Source: Megalobrama amblycephala
Taxonomy: Eukaryota; Chordata; Actinopteri; Cypriniformes; Xenocyprididae
NCBI RefSeq assembly: GCF_018812025.1
Contig: NC_063045.1
Span: forward strand, 19,550,420-19,614,419
Length of the DNA stretch: 64,000 nt
Reading direction: 5' to 3'
This document shows, in pieces, positions 13,382 to 25,867 of this stretch. The translations under genes and the position numbers were made by a program. Under the pieces are notes generated by a model. That model searched no databases. It was given only the letters and a program-made list of their open reading frames with translations, and was not told the DNA's origin. Numbering within the stretch: position 1 is the stretch's first letter; each line of letters starts with the position of its first letter.

Positions 13382-13765
13382 AAGTGCAAAATAATAATTA
13401 CTTGCGTCATGGCTTCCATGTTTAACAGAAAAGGCTTTTTTGCACACCTGCTAGGCTACTAGGCAACTAGGCTAGCGCTGAACTCGGGGCATAAATGAGC
13501 TTATATAATTTCATTCAATTGAAATGAGGTGTCAATAATCTCTAAATTGTGAAAGTTAGCAACTTTTTTCCTCAGAGACATCACTAGGGAAGAATATGGC
13601 ACAATGTATAAGCTTAAATGTTTCACAACAAGCATGCAGAGAAAGCAGAACTTAGCCTTGAGGTTTTCAATTTGTTTGATTTTTGCTGTTTCCCAAGGAA
13701 GACAAAAGCAACTTTTATTAATGTTAAGAAAGTAGGAGAGCTCATTTAGCCTTATAGCAAGAGGT
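13382..13765 (+). other. Probable start of hapln4 3' UTR
   Basis: Sequence directly after the hapln4 stop. No repeat and no canonical AATAAA are seen here. The end of the transcript cannot be placed. Confidence 0.35.
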
Positions 13766-13988
13766 AATTGCGACTTTTTATCTCACAATTCTGACTTTTT
13801 TTTCTTGCAATTGCGAGTTTATGTCTCGCAGTTCTGAGTTAAGAATTGTGAGATATAAAGTAACAACTGCAAATTATAAAGTCGTAATTGCAAGAAAAAA
13901 TCAGAATTGTGAGAGAAAAAGTAAGTTCTGAAATACAAAGTCGCGAATGTGAGTCATAAAGTCAGAATTGTGAGATGAAAAGTCGTGA
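13766..13988. repeat. Fold-back repeat of GCGACTTTTTATCTCACAATTC type
   Basis: The string cgactttttatctcacaatt and its neighbours recur inverted and imperfectly several times, for example ttgtgagatgaaaagtcg near the right edge. It is a composite of short direct and inverted units common in cyprinid genomes, and could form long hairpins. Confidence 0.75.
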
Positions 13989-15348
13989 TCATCTTTTTTT
14001 TTTTTTTATTCCATTGTGAAAACAAGCTTCTATACAATAGCCCTTATTGACCTGATGATGAGAAAGTGATAAAGGACTAAACTCGCATCAGATGCTAGCA
14101 TGAACTGGCTAGCTTGGCTGGGCTTAGCTTGCTTATTAAAATGAACTTTCACAGTTGTTGCCACCTAAGCAAGTAGCAAAACTGATTAGCTTTGCCAACG
14201 ACTATGCACATAACACTCATTTTTGATAATTTTTGAATGACCTTGCAAGCAATAATAGAATCAAGCATGACATTATTAGATGTTTATTGCACTGATAAAG
14301 CTAAAGTATTGTGAATGACAGACTTACATATAAGCTGCTTTACTACCTCTTAGTGGTTGACAATTGCACTGTTTGTTCAGTATTGCACAATATTGTTTAT
14401 GATGATGCATTTTAGATTAAAGTTATTTACCTGTTTGCATTGCCTCTCAGTTCTCTAAATACTGTGGATACTGGACACGAAATTGCTTGTGAACACAAAA
14501 GCTTGACCTCTGACACAAAAAAGGAAGAAAAACTTGATGTCGCTGGTAACCATGACAATGGCTGAATATGGCTCTAGAAAATTGCAGATTGCTATTTTGG
14601 TTTGTCTTGGGCACAAGCACCCAGTGATGCCGTGTTTTGTGTCTACAGCCTGCAAAAACACTTGAGAAAATGTTTGTTGCTTTGCCAAAATAACATAAGT
14701 TACCCCTACATTTCCATAGTAACAGCTATGATGAAGCAACAGTCATGTTAAACTGCTGAAATTAGACTCTGTTTACTCTGATAGCTTTCATTATATGCTT
14801 AGCATTTCTGGTTGCATTTGGCATCCTGTAGCATGTTTTGAATGCTACAGAATGCGTTTAAACATTTTAAACAATCCAGAAACATTTAATTCTCTCAATA
14901 TATATAAGGAGCAGTACTATTTCTTAGAAACAGAACTGAATCAGAACTGAAAATGTACTACATTTGTCTAATTTCTCACCTGCTGAAAGGAAAAAACTAA
15001 GTGAAAATTGAACACTTGAACATCATGTCTGGCTGAAGTGTTTGTAACACTGATTGGCTCATTTCAGCGGGTAATGAGTAAGAGCATACAAAGGCTCTGC
15101 TTTGTTGAATAAGCCTCCAACAGTGAACAGTGAGTGTTTGCTGTTTGTTTAGACCCTTGAAGCTTTGAACACGGATCCTGCTGATTTGTTCCAATCGGAA
15201 GCGGCAGCAGGTACAGATAAAGAGCAGACAAGCATACTGCTTTCACTCGCCGGTTTGTGTTGAGAGAACTCAGACTGAAGTGGATAAGAAGGGGCAGAAG
15301 GTTAATGCAGCTGTTTAATTTATTGACTTATTAACTTATTAAGAAAGT
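13989..15348. other. Intergenic, no gene seen
   Basis: No exon, RNA gene or named repeat recognised between the fold-back repeat and the Tc1-like element. The open frames here lack domains. Confidence 0.4.
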
Positions 15349-15350
15349 TA

Positions 15351-16941
15351 CAGTGGTCAGTGTAAATGAGTACACCCCCTTTGAAAAGTAACATTTTAAA
15401 CAATATCTCAATGAACACAAAAGCAATATCCAAAATGTTGACAAGACTAAGTTTAATATAACATCTGTTTAACATATAACATGAAAGTAAGGTTAATAAT
15501 ATAACTTAGATTACATGTTTTTCAGTTTTACTCAAATTAGGGTGATGCAAAAACGAGTACACCCCACAACAAAAACTACTACATCTAGTAGTTTGTATGG
15601 CCTCCATGATTTTTAATGACAGCACCAAGTCTTCTAGGCATGGAATGAACAAGTTGGTGACATTTTGCAACATCTATCTTTTTCCATTCTTCAAGAATGA
15701 CCTCTTTTAGAGACTGGATGCTGGATGGAGAGTGATGCTCAACTTCTCTCTTCAGAATTCTCCATAGGTGTTCGATTGGGTTCAGATCAGGAGCCACTGA
15801 ATCACTTTCACCCTGTTCTTCAGAAATCCAACAGTGGCCTTAGATGTGTGTTTAGGATCATTGTCATGTTGGAAAAGTGCATGACGACCAAGGGCATGGA
15901 GTGGTGGTAGCATCTTCAGTATAGAGCAGTACATCTGTGAATTCATGATGCCATCAGTGAAATGCAGCTCCCTGACACCAGCAGCACTCATGCAGCCCCA
16001 CATAAGGACACTGACACCACCATGTTTCACTGTAGGCACCATGCATTTTTCTTTGTATTCCTCATCTTTGTGATGCCATACAGTTTTGAACCCATCAGTT
16101 CCAAAAACATTTATCTTTGTCTCATCACTCCAGAGTATAGAGTCCCAGTAGTCTTCATCTTTGTCAGCATGGGCCCTGGCAAACTCTAGGCGGGCTTGTT
16201 TGTGCCTGGGCTTTAGGAGAGGCTTCTTTTGTGAACGGCAACCATGCATGCCATTCCTCTGCAGTATACGCCGTATTGTGTCACGGGAAATAGTCACCCC
16301 AGTTTGCCTTTTTTACTTCTTTAGATAACTGCAGTGAACTTGCATGCCGATTTTCTTCAATCCTTCACATCAGAAGACGCTTCCGTGTACGACCTGGACG
16401 TCTCTGTGAGATGGTTGCAGTTCCATCTTTTTAAAATTTTTGTACCACTTTTGCTACAGTATTCTGACTGAAGCTTTGCTTATCTTCTTGTAGCCTTCAC
16501 CTTTCTGGTGTAAAGAAATTATTTTCTTTCTCAGGTCTTGTGACATTTCTCTTCCATGTGGTGCCATTGCTGACAGCATGAAATGGCAAGGGGTTTTAAC
16601 ACCCTTTTATAGTCAACTGTCTGCTGGACTCCTGTGTAATGAATAATTAGACTCACCTGTGGTTGAATTCTTGTTAAATTAGACATTTGTAGTCTAAAAT
16701 TTATCTTTACTCCAGAGACTTTCAGTGGGGTGTTCTCATTTTTGCATCACCCTAATTTGAATAAAACTGGAAATTTTGTTCTCTAAGTTATATTATTAAC
16801 CTTACTTTCATGTTATAAGTTAAACAGATATTATATAAAACATAGTCTTGTCAACATTTTGGAAATTGTTTTTGTGTTCATCGAAATATTGTTTAAAATG
16901 TTACTTTTCAAAGGGGGTGTACTCATTTACACTGAGCACTG
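15351..16941 (-). mobile_element. Tc1-like transposon, full length, TA target site
   Basis: The roughly 215-bp terminal inverted repeats start cagtggtcagtgtaaatgag and end tcatttacactgagcactg. TA flanks both sides (15349-15350 and 16942-16943). Repeated gagtacacccc strings inside each arm suggest the IR/DR arrangement known in fish Tc1-like elements. The element encodes a broken transposase on the minus strand. Confidence 0.92.
15585..16569 (-). pseudogene. Tc1-like transposase pseudogene
   Basis: Reading leftward from ATG at about 16569, the start MAPHGREMSQDLRKKI is followed by in-frame stops through the DNA-binding half. From 16297 a longer open stretch begins TISRDTIRRILQRNG and holds the catalytic WSDETKINVF (first Asp) and FQHDNDPKHTSK (second Asp). 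The frame shifts near 15790, where the APDLNPIEHLW block with the catalytic Glu resumes, and it ends NHGGHTNY at 15585. All three catalytic residues remain, but stops and a frameshift make it inactive. Confidence 0.9.
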
Positions 16942-16943
16942 TA

Positions 16944-18790
16944 CATGATTTTTAAAAACTGGAAAGTATGTACAAAATATGGTGTAATATTTTTTTTTTT
17001 TTTGGCAAATATAGCAAACAACCCTTTGTGCAACAGAAAAATGGTCATGGTCGTATGGTCATATTTGTCTGTAAGCATTTTGGCATCTCACCCAACACAA
17101 ATGGTTTATAAAATATTCTACACTTTTAACTTCTGATAAAATCTAAAACTTCAGAGGTTAAGTTTGTTACAACAATGGTTTATAGATTTAGACCAGTTAT
17201 AGTGGCCATTGATATTTTTGCTATTTTATAACAACAAATGTCACCAAAGTATGCCAAATTTTAAGGTTTTGGCTGTCTGAACTTACTGGAATGAATTTTA
17301 AAAAATATTTAAAAATGTATTATATAACAAAAATAAGCATATTTGACATAAAAATATGGTACTCTTAGAGGTAAATAAATTCAAAAATACCAAAAAAAAT
17401 CACAAAATGCATAAATTGATAGTTTTTATTTTATCGAAAAATTTGGGATCATACCTGAGACCTTTGTGCCCAAATTTGTCAACAAAGGACCAATTAAGGG
17501 CTGCTATATGAAGGACACTTGCAAGGGTTAAGGGAACGTTAATGGTTAGGGGTTAGATTAAGGTCCAGAACCAACAAAAGATCCAAGAATACGTTGTATT
17601 TAGATAAATCATCTTGTCTTGCACATGTTCCCATCACCAGCAAAATACTTACATTTAGTCTATAGTATAAGAGTACAAACTGGGATGTATCAATCCAGGT
17701 TAAGTTAGGAGTTGGATGCTACAGCCGCAGCAATGAAACCCACAGCCTGCTTTATGAAACACTGAGAAGTGGCCCTTCCAAGCCATGAAGGTTGAGCTCT
17801 TCCCTGGAGCACGGCGGCGCTGCCCAATTGGAGTGAGACCAGCAGTAAGAGGAATCTGATTAGACTAGCTATCCCCGAAGTCACCAATGTGTGAAAATCC
17901 TGGTATAAAGAAGATGTGCTAAGCTGCTTAATGAAGGCATGTTTCTGGATTGTGAACTGTAGACCCACAACAAATGTACACTGGTCATGTGCATATAGCC
18001 TCAGCAGCCCAGATGGACTCGAGCAGAAGGATGTTTTTTTTTATTTAGTTTGCGACTCATTTTTGGCCTGCTTTGCATCCTGCAGTACTTTAAAAAGCTA
18101 TTAGCAGCTAAGGACTCAGCAACCATCTGCACAAACATCATTATCCTGTTAAATGCGGCTCTTGCAAAGGCTTAGCAGACCTTGTGTATTCATCAATTTA
18201 CCTACCGGAATGATAAATGGACTTAAGAATAGGAATTAACCTTAGCACTGACTCACGATGCTAATATGGCAACTGTATAAACGCATTTCCCAAATGAGAA
18301 GCACGCCGGAGGAGTGCGAAGATAGTTGACTGTCACAATTTTTCAAAATGCTGTCGGTTCACGACAAGGAACGCATTCAGAAAGTAAATCCGGGAGTATC
18401 TGGCAATTCAGATGCTATTAGCACAGTTAGCTTCAGTCAGCGAAAAAGTTCTTGGATGAGATGCTTAATATTTATTGAGCAAAAAAAAAAAAGTCTTCAA
18501 ATTCATATCCCTCCCAGAATAGTAACTGGTTCAAAAGATAGCAGCACAGTAAATCAGGAATGTGTTTTTGCAGTTGGAAAAATGCCTAGGTCATCTTAAG
18601 AGCAAAACTAACTGGATTCCACAGCTTGACGTCTAATGAGGACAGCTTGCCCTTGGAACGCTGGGAGAGTCTAGCACATGCAGATCAGTCGGGCAGAAAG
18701 ATCTCCCGCTACAGCTGCGAAATTAAACCAGCTTGGAATTTATTCAAACCAGAGAACACAGAGTTTCAACAGTTAAATGTAGAATTTTTT
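16944..18790. other. Intergenic, no gene seen
   Basis: AT-rich sequence. No exon or named repeat is recognised, and the open frames up to 87 codons show no domain. Confidence 0.4.
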
Positions 18791-18870
18791 TTAAAGGAAC
18801 AGTTTAGCCAAAAATGAATATTCTGTCATATACTCCCCCTTATGTCATTCAGAACCCACATGATTTTGCT
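18791..18870. repeat. Partial fold-back repeat arm
   Basis: ttaaaggaacagtttagcca followed by a tgtcatatactccccctta block is a diverged single arm of the family at 18955. Confidence 0.6.
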
Positions 18871-18954
18871 TTTTCAATATGATTTTCTGTGAGATCAGTC
18901 TGGTTTTTTTTTTTGGCATACAGAAGGTGAGAAGATTTTTAGTGTATAACGACT

Positions 18955-19511
18955 TTAAGGGTTAGTTCACCCAAAAATGAAAATTCTGTCATACTCACCC
19001 TCATGTCGTTCCAAACCCGTAAGACCTTCATCTTTGGAACACAAATATTTTTGATGAAATCCAAGAGGTTTTTTTTATCCCCCTGCAACGGAATTACCAC
19101 ATTCAAGGTCCAGAAAGGTAGTAAAGACTTCGTTAAAATAGTCCATGTGACAAAACAAAACAAAAATAATGACTTTTTCAACAATCTTCTCTTCTGTGTC
19201 ATTCTCCTATGCTGTTTACATCCAGCACTTCCAGGTTCTATGTCAGAACGCCGGCTCAGTATTGGCCGGCTCTTGCGACAGCATCACACGCAGGTGCAGT
19301 CACGTTGACTATTTTAACAACTTTACTTTTCTGGACCTTGAATGTGGTTAATTTCATTGCTTTCTATGGGGGATAAAAAAAAACCTCTTGGATTTCATCC
19401 AAAATATCTTAATTGGTTGGTGTTCCGAAGATGAACGGAGGTCTTATGGGTTTGGACATGAGGATGAGTAATTAATGACAGAAATGTCATTTTTTTTGGG
19501 TGAACTAACCC
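18955..19511. repeat. Fold-back element, GGGTTAGTTCACCC family
   Basis: The left arm (taagggttagttcacccaaa, then ctcatgtcgttccaaacccg) is mirrored at the right (tttgggtgaactaaccc). The centre carries a second mirrored block, aaggtccagaaaggtagtaa against tttctggaccttgaatgtgg. There is no coding content. A further partial arm follows at 19512-19620. Confidence 0.85.
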
Positions 19512-19706
19512 AAAATGAAAATTATGTCATAAATTACTCAGGTTGTTCCAAGCCCATTTGTTAATCTCTGAAACACAAATTAAGATATTTTTAATGAAAC
19601 TTGAGAGATGCGGTCAGTGGAACTTGCTTGAGGTGCAAAAATGAACCTTATTGGTTTGTGTGCATTACGTGAGCTTGCGTTTTCAATATTTGATGTGCTC
19701 TATGTA

Positions 19707-20989
19707 CAGTGCCCTCCACAATTATTGGCACCCTTAGTAAATATGAGCAAAGGCGGCTGTGAAAATAAATCTGCAATGTTTATCCTTTTGATCTTTCATT
19801 CAAAAAATTAACAAAATTCTAACCTTTCATTGAAGTAAAACAATTGAAAATGGGGGTAAAAATTCACTATGAAATAAATGTTTTTCTCTAGTTCACGTTG
19901 GCCACAATTATTGGCACCAAATTATTGCAACATCCTTTTCCCAAGATAACAGTTCTGAGTCTTCTCCTATAATGCCTGATGGGTTTGGAGAGCACGTGAC
20001 AAGAGATCAGAAACCTCCAGCAGAAAAACAGGCCCACGACATTAAAGATCCAGCAGTATATTTAACCATGGGCATGGGGAACATTTATCCATGCGTGCAC
20101 CAAACCCATCTGGTGGGTTTGCTGCCAAAAAGCTCTTTTTTTTTAGTTTCATCTGACCATAGAAGCCAGTCCCGTTTGAAGTTCCAGTCTTGTCTGACAA
20201 CTGAATATGCTGGAGATTGTTTCTGGATGAGAGCAGAGGATTTTTCTTGAAACCCTCTCAAACAACTTGTGGGGATGTAGGTGCTTTTGATAATTTTTTT
20301 TTTTTAGGCTTTCTGAGACTCAAGACTCAACTTATCTCTGCAGTTCTCCAGCTGTGATCCTTGGAGAGTCTTTGGCCACTCAAACTTTCCTCCTCACTTC
20401 ACATTAGGACGATTTAGACACACGTCCTCTTCCAGGCAGATTTGTAACATGTTTAGTTGACTGGAAATTCTTAATTATTGCCCTGATAGTGGAAATGGGG
20501 ATTTTCAATGCTTTAGCTTTTTTCTCATAGCCATTTTCTATTTTGTGAAGCTCAACAATCTTTTGCTGCACATCAGAACTATATTCTTTGGTTTTTCTCT
20601 TTGTGATGAATGATTAAGGGAATTTGGCCTTTGTGTTTACACATATTTGTATTCCTGTGGAACAGGAAGTCATGGCTGGACAATTTCATGCTCCTAGTCA
20701 CCCTGGTGTGCTAAAAAATGTAAGTATGAATGGAAATATACTTCAGAGATATTTTACTCATAAGAATTTCTAGGGGTGCCAATAGTTGTGGCCAACATGT
20801 ATTAGAAAAAAAAAACATTTATTTCATAATGTGAGTTTCCCCCCACTTTCAATTGTTTTACTTCAATGAAAGGTTAGAATTTTGTGAATTTTTTGAATGA
20901 AAGATCAAAAGGATAAACATTGCAGATTTATTTTCACAGCCGCCTTTGCTTATATTTACTAAGGGTGCCAATAATTGTGGAGGGCACTG
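19707..20989 (-). mobile_element. Tc1-like transposon relic, TA target site
   Basis: The ends cagtgccctccacaattatt and aattgtggagggcactg are part of inverted repeats of about 210 bp. TA flanks both ends (19705-19706 and 20990-20991). The interior holds only scattered minus-strand transposase fragments, such as the complement of catctgaccat (WSDE-like region) near 20150. It has no intact frame. Confidence 0.9.
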
Positions 20990-20991
20990 TA

Positions 20992-22434
20992 TGTGATCAT
21001 TGTTTATATGTGAATATATACCTAAATTAAGTGTTTTTCAAGAAAGGGATTTATTCAGCAGAATTGCATCAAACAGCTTGATTCATATGGATTTAATTTG
21101 CAGTCTCTTTATTAACGTAACGGGGCTGGGGTGTGAACTGTTCCTTTAAAAGCTGTGTTTATTAATATGTGACCTATTTGAGGTGAAACTTGATCTCAAC
21201 AGGGTGCTTTTTCATTATACACAAATCATTTTTAAATTGTATGTCTGGATGAATAAAACTCTTTGATACTGCATGGCTAACACCTTGTTTTGTTGCGTTT
21301 CTGTACTCTTCTGAGTCTTGATCTCACCTTTTTATTAAACGTGAGAATCATAGCTCTGTACAGGGGCAGATACAGGAATATTTACAATGTCTCGCGCCTC
21401 AGTGCGAAGATGGAACACCAAAGACCTTGAATCTGACATGAAGAGATAAAGCAGAGGTAGTCAGAGGTACACAGCGTGTATGAATAATTCACCACACACT
21501 TCTTGTGAGCCAATGGCTTGATAAGAAGAACTTGCATCCAGTGATGGAGAGAAAGACAGTCTCTCACTTGTAATAGCAAATAAGATAGTAATGTGGTAAT
21601 GCAAAAAAAAAAAAATGTCCTGGCCAAACCAAACCTTTTTTTTTTATAAATGTGCATACAAAGATCTGTAACTTTATTCTTCTAAGGTTCTTGAATTTTA
21701 ATGATTACCTGTTGGGTACCTATAATTTTCACAAGATGTAATATAAGTCTCTGGTGTCCCCAGAATGTGTCTGTGAAGTTTCAGCTCAAAATACCCCACA
21801 ATCATTTATTACAGCTTGTCAAATCTGCCCCTATTTGGGTGTGAGCAAAAAATGCTGTTTTTGTGTGTGTCCCTTTAAATGCAAATGAGCTGCTGCTCCC
21901 AGCCTCCTTTCCAGAAGATGGCGGAGCTTTAACAGCTTGCGCTTTGGATATTCAACAACAAAACTGGAGAATCTCACGCAGCCAAAATGATGATTGTCAG
22001 TACCTGGGTTCAGCCATTGTTCAAACCAAAGTCGGACACTTATGGAGAGACCCAACTTACAGCGTACAACCCACTGAGGGTGGAAACTATGGTAATGCAG
22101 GACTGTCAGTTAGCGGCTGTGGGCGGGGCCTGAGCAGTGTGATGTCACACTGCTCAGAGAATCAAAATGGCATGTCTAAAGAGACTGCTTTGGTTTAATG
22201 GGGTTTAAAAAAAGGAGTGGGTGGAATATTGTAGGGTGGTTGCGTTCACACACTGCCAACACACATTTATTTACAAACACCATGTAAAAGTGGATTATGT
22301 ATAATTTAAGTGTATAAGTGATGTATAGCCAAGTATGATGTCCCATACTCAGATTTTTTTTACTCTGCATTTCACACATCCAAGGGCACACACACAGCAG
22401 TGAGCATTGAACACACACAAACCTGGAGCAGTGG
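20992..22434. other. Intergenic, no gene seen
   Basis: No exon or named repeat recognised. The 111-codon frame at 21863-22198 has no domain that I can identify. Confidence 0.35.
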
Positions 22435-22597
22435 GCAGCCGTTTTTGCTGCGGCACCCGGTGAGTGATTGGGGGTTAGGTGTCTTGCTCAAGGGCACTTC
22501 AGTTGTGGGTAATGAGAGTACCCACCTACTGGTACTGAGACTCAAACATGCGACCTTCGGGTTACAAGTCTGATTCTCTAAACATTAGGCCACAACT
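22435..22597 (-). repeat. tRNA-derived SINE
   Basis: On the minus strand gtggcctaatgtttagagaa is an A-box-like head and gcatgtttgagtctcag is B-box-like. A non-tRNA body containing caagacacctaaccccc follows, a string common in fish SINE-type repeats. The family name is not certain. Confidence 0.6.
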
Positions 22598-22639
22598 GTA
22601 ATAAGTTTTTTAAAACCTCATATTTCATCTATAAAATAA

Positions 22640-22825
22640 ATCTTGGCATCATTTACTTACCCTCATGTCGTTCCAAACCTGTATGGCTTTCTTGGTCACT
22701 ATATGCTTATATCATATGGAAAACAGCAGCGTGAGCATTCTTCAAAATTTCTCCTTTTATGATTTATGGGGGGAAAAAAGTCTTACAGGTGTGGAATGAC
22801 ATTTTTGAGGTGAACTAAGTGTAAT
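22640..22825. repeat. Fold-back repeat, GGGTTAGTTCACCC-related
   Basis: ccctcatgtcgttccaaacc on the left is answered by ggtgtggaatgacatttttg and ggtgaacta on the right. Confidence 0.7.
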
Positions 22826-25019
22826 TTGCAGCAAAAACAACTGCAAAAGATAAAAACAAGTAAATAATATTACCAATCCCATCCAATGTTTTTAATTGAA
22901 CACTTGTTTGGTAAAGAATATGATACAATGACAGAACTAGAATTCATAAGAACATCAATAAATATTGAATAACACACATGGACAGCATTCACACAGCCTA
23001 ACTCGGTCATCCTGCTGAAGAAAATACTTTAAAAAAACAACAGTATCTCAGCAGTAGTGTTTTCTGCCTAGCATTAGAGAACGGACGGAGAATTAGCCTG
23101 TGTGATTAAGGTCCAGGGACTCAAACACATCCAGATTTCATTTTAAAAAAGTGAAAAATAAATAAATACATACATACATAAAAAAATGAAGGAAAACATC
23201 AAGAATTGAAAACAAAATCTGTACATCACAGAGCTGAGGAGTGGTGTCGAAAGGTTGCTTTGCTACTGCTTAAGGAATGAATTTAGGAGAATGCTGGGGA
23301 ATGCTGGGTCATTAATAACGAATAATACATATATAGAAATAACAGCTTTAACTGTAAATATACATGAAAAATCTTATAGTCTTGGTTCTTTAGATGAAAA
23401 TTAAACAAAAACTAAGATAACTTTTCACAAAAGGTATAAATGCGACTGGATAATCTCATAATAACTTTGAAAACCTGGGATATTAACGTAAAGCTAAACA
23501 CACAACTATATCAAGATAAAATGTGAAATTAAACTCGGTAGAATGATGAGCTGAATGTATTTAACACATTGCTATCATGGTTGCTAGGGTGTTTTGGGTG
23601 GTTATTTACTAGTCCGAGTCGAAAGCGCCACCTTTAAGTCTCTATGATGTTATGGCTTGGGTCTCTCCTTCAATGTGAGTTTACACTTTCTTTTTTAGTT
23701 TAATCGCGAAAGTCCAACCACTTAGAAAAGTAATAGCACACCTTTCCTCAATATGTCTCATGATCTGAGTTGGACACACAGGACATCACTGCAGCATGGA
23801 AACCTTACAATATGTTAATCTGTATCATAGAGTCTTCTTTAAGGTCCTCTTCTACAGCGCTAACATCCCAAGAACCATGTGCATGACAAAGTTGGCTGTA
23901 ATGATATGATAGCCGGCTGGGATGGAATTTACAGATAGGATTATGTGCCAATAGAGATTTATATGAGGTAAAGGGCAGACTATGTAAGCACGATTTAGGT
24001 GAACAGGGAACACCGGAGGTTCGGGTTAAGTACACTAAGCAGCTGCAATTTCCAGAACAATCTGCACTGCCACCAGCAGATGAACTGGCTTTCTTTGTCA
24101 TGGTAATTCCCTTTCTGACACCATCCAATCCAAGACACTTTCCAGCAGACGAAGATAACGCACTAAAAATTCAGACGTACTACTCTTGCTGCGATACTCC
24201 TGAAGGTGATGATGGATGTGGTGTATTACCTGCAGTCCTGATTAAACAGAGGACATCGTGCTCCTGTCTCACCTCCACAGCTTCCTCTTTACCTCCAACA
24301 ATCATGTGAATACGAAAAGGACAAGGTTAAACTCTCGTTACAACGTGCACATTGTATCAAAACAGAGTAAATGGAAAAACACCATACTCGGCTGCAGTGG
24401 CAGATTGCAAACAAAGTGTTGGCGGCTATTGTGAGATGCGCAAGAGTATTTTGCATATTTTGCTTGTGAGAAAGTCGACAAATCTGGCTGAATGAGTCAT
24501 GCAAACAAGCCTAAATAACACTATGCTCCACAAATGTAACTACAAAGGGGCGGTGCAGCTAGCATAACAACCTCTGGGATAGCAATTGCTCTGTGGCAAT
24601 TAGTCAGAGAACTTGCCACAAGAAAATCCCACAGCTGCCTCTTACGGTTCTCCAGAATGCCTGCCAAAAGACAGCTGTGAACATTTTTTTGTTTAGAGGT
24701 TCATTTTTATAATCAAGGCTCACAATTAAGTTGCCACATTGTTAGCCATCTGCCTTCCTTCGCCAGCCTGAGCTGAGGGCTGTAAAGAACTATTAGTGTG
24801 ATATAGAGGTACATTAGCAGCTAATATGGATTATTAGGATACTGGCTATCAGAACGAGACTCCAATTTTGACAGACAAATTACACAACACTGGTACACCT
24901 CCTGTTCGATGCAAATCATGCATAGGCGTTCAAATGAATCAAGCGAAAACTGTTCAGAATATGTCTTTCTTCACCCCAAATCAAAAGAAAAAAAATATTT
25001 TGCTTTAAGGATACTGTAT
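22826..25019. other. Intergenic, no gene seen
   Basis: No recognised exon, RNA gene or repeat. The minus frame of 107 codons at 23805-24128 has no visible domain. Confidence 0.35.
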
Positions 25020-25043
25020 GTATGTATATATATATATATATAT
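25020..25043. repeat. Short (TA)n tract
   Basis: Simple dinucleotide run. Confidence 0.85.
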
Positions 25044-25047
25044 AAAC

Positions 25048-25803
25048 AGTTAGTTCCTGTCCTTGATTCTGATTGGTCAATAGCTGTGTTTTATTCACAA
25101 TAAAACACGGCTATGACCGCTTCACCCATCGGTTCTGTGTATCACTACACAACACCCTTAGCAACCACTCTTAGCAACGTAAACTGTTTGTTCTCAGCTG
25201 ATATTGTTCATTGAGGCTTACTGTGTTAGGTAAGACTAGAAGACTATTGTGAGAAAGAGATCGAGTGAGCGAGTTAATTACCTGCATTCAGATTTGGCAT
25301 TTTCCTTCAGGTCAGTCCTATGTTCATAATAAAAAATCTGTTTAAATGTCCGATGTATTATCTCGTCCTTTTAACAGTTAAGGGGTTTTCCCGTGACTGA
25401 CAGCGCTAGTCAAAGCATTTGTCAGTTGCGTCTTGTTCCGTGTTCACAACAATTCACTCTTTTTAATGTAAAGTCTTCGCTACTGACTGACACACTCATA
25501 AAGACAGTCTTTGCCGCCATCTAATGGTGTAGTAATGTTGCTGTTCACGGTCAGGGACTATTTTTTTCCGGTGGAAGGAAGCCTTTTAGTGAAAGTTTAC
25601 TTCATGAAAGTTGCATGATACATATTTTTGGCTTTAATATTATTGTATTATTTCAATATTATGTATTGTGTGGTAACCGTTTTATAAAATCAATAAGGCA
25701 CTCGAGGCTAGTGCTGTAGCGTGAATAAGTCACGGCTGAAGGGCGTTGTTAGGCACGACTTATTCACGATACAGCACTAGCCTCGAGTACCTTATTGCTT
25801 ACG

Positions 25804-25806
<3 letters not shown>
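25048..25806. repeat. Dispersed repeat ending in a long hairpin
   Basis: The left part (gattggtcaatagctgtgtt, then an imperfect palindrome around tttattcacaataaaa) is joined to a strong hairpin at 25691-25797. Its arms of about 40 bp read ctcgaggctagtgctgta and its inverse, with two mismatches over 37 bp. Bounded on the right by (TA)n. Probably a non-autonomous DNA element; not named. Confidence 0.6.

Positions 25807-25862
<56 letters not shown>
25807..25862. repeat. (TA)n microsatellite
   Basis: Uninterrupted TA dinucleotides. Confidence 0.95.

Positions 25863-25867
<5 letters not shown>

Noticed and set aside
15351..16941. Intact Tc1-like transposon able to move by itself
   Set aside because: In-frame stops in the DNA-binding half and a frameshift before the catalytic Glu.
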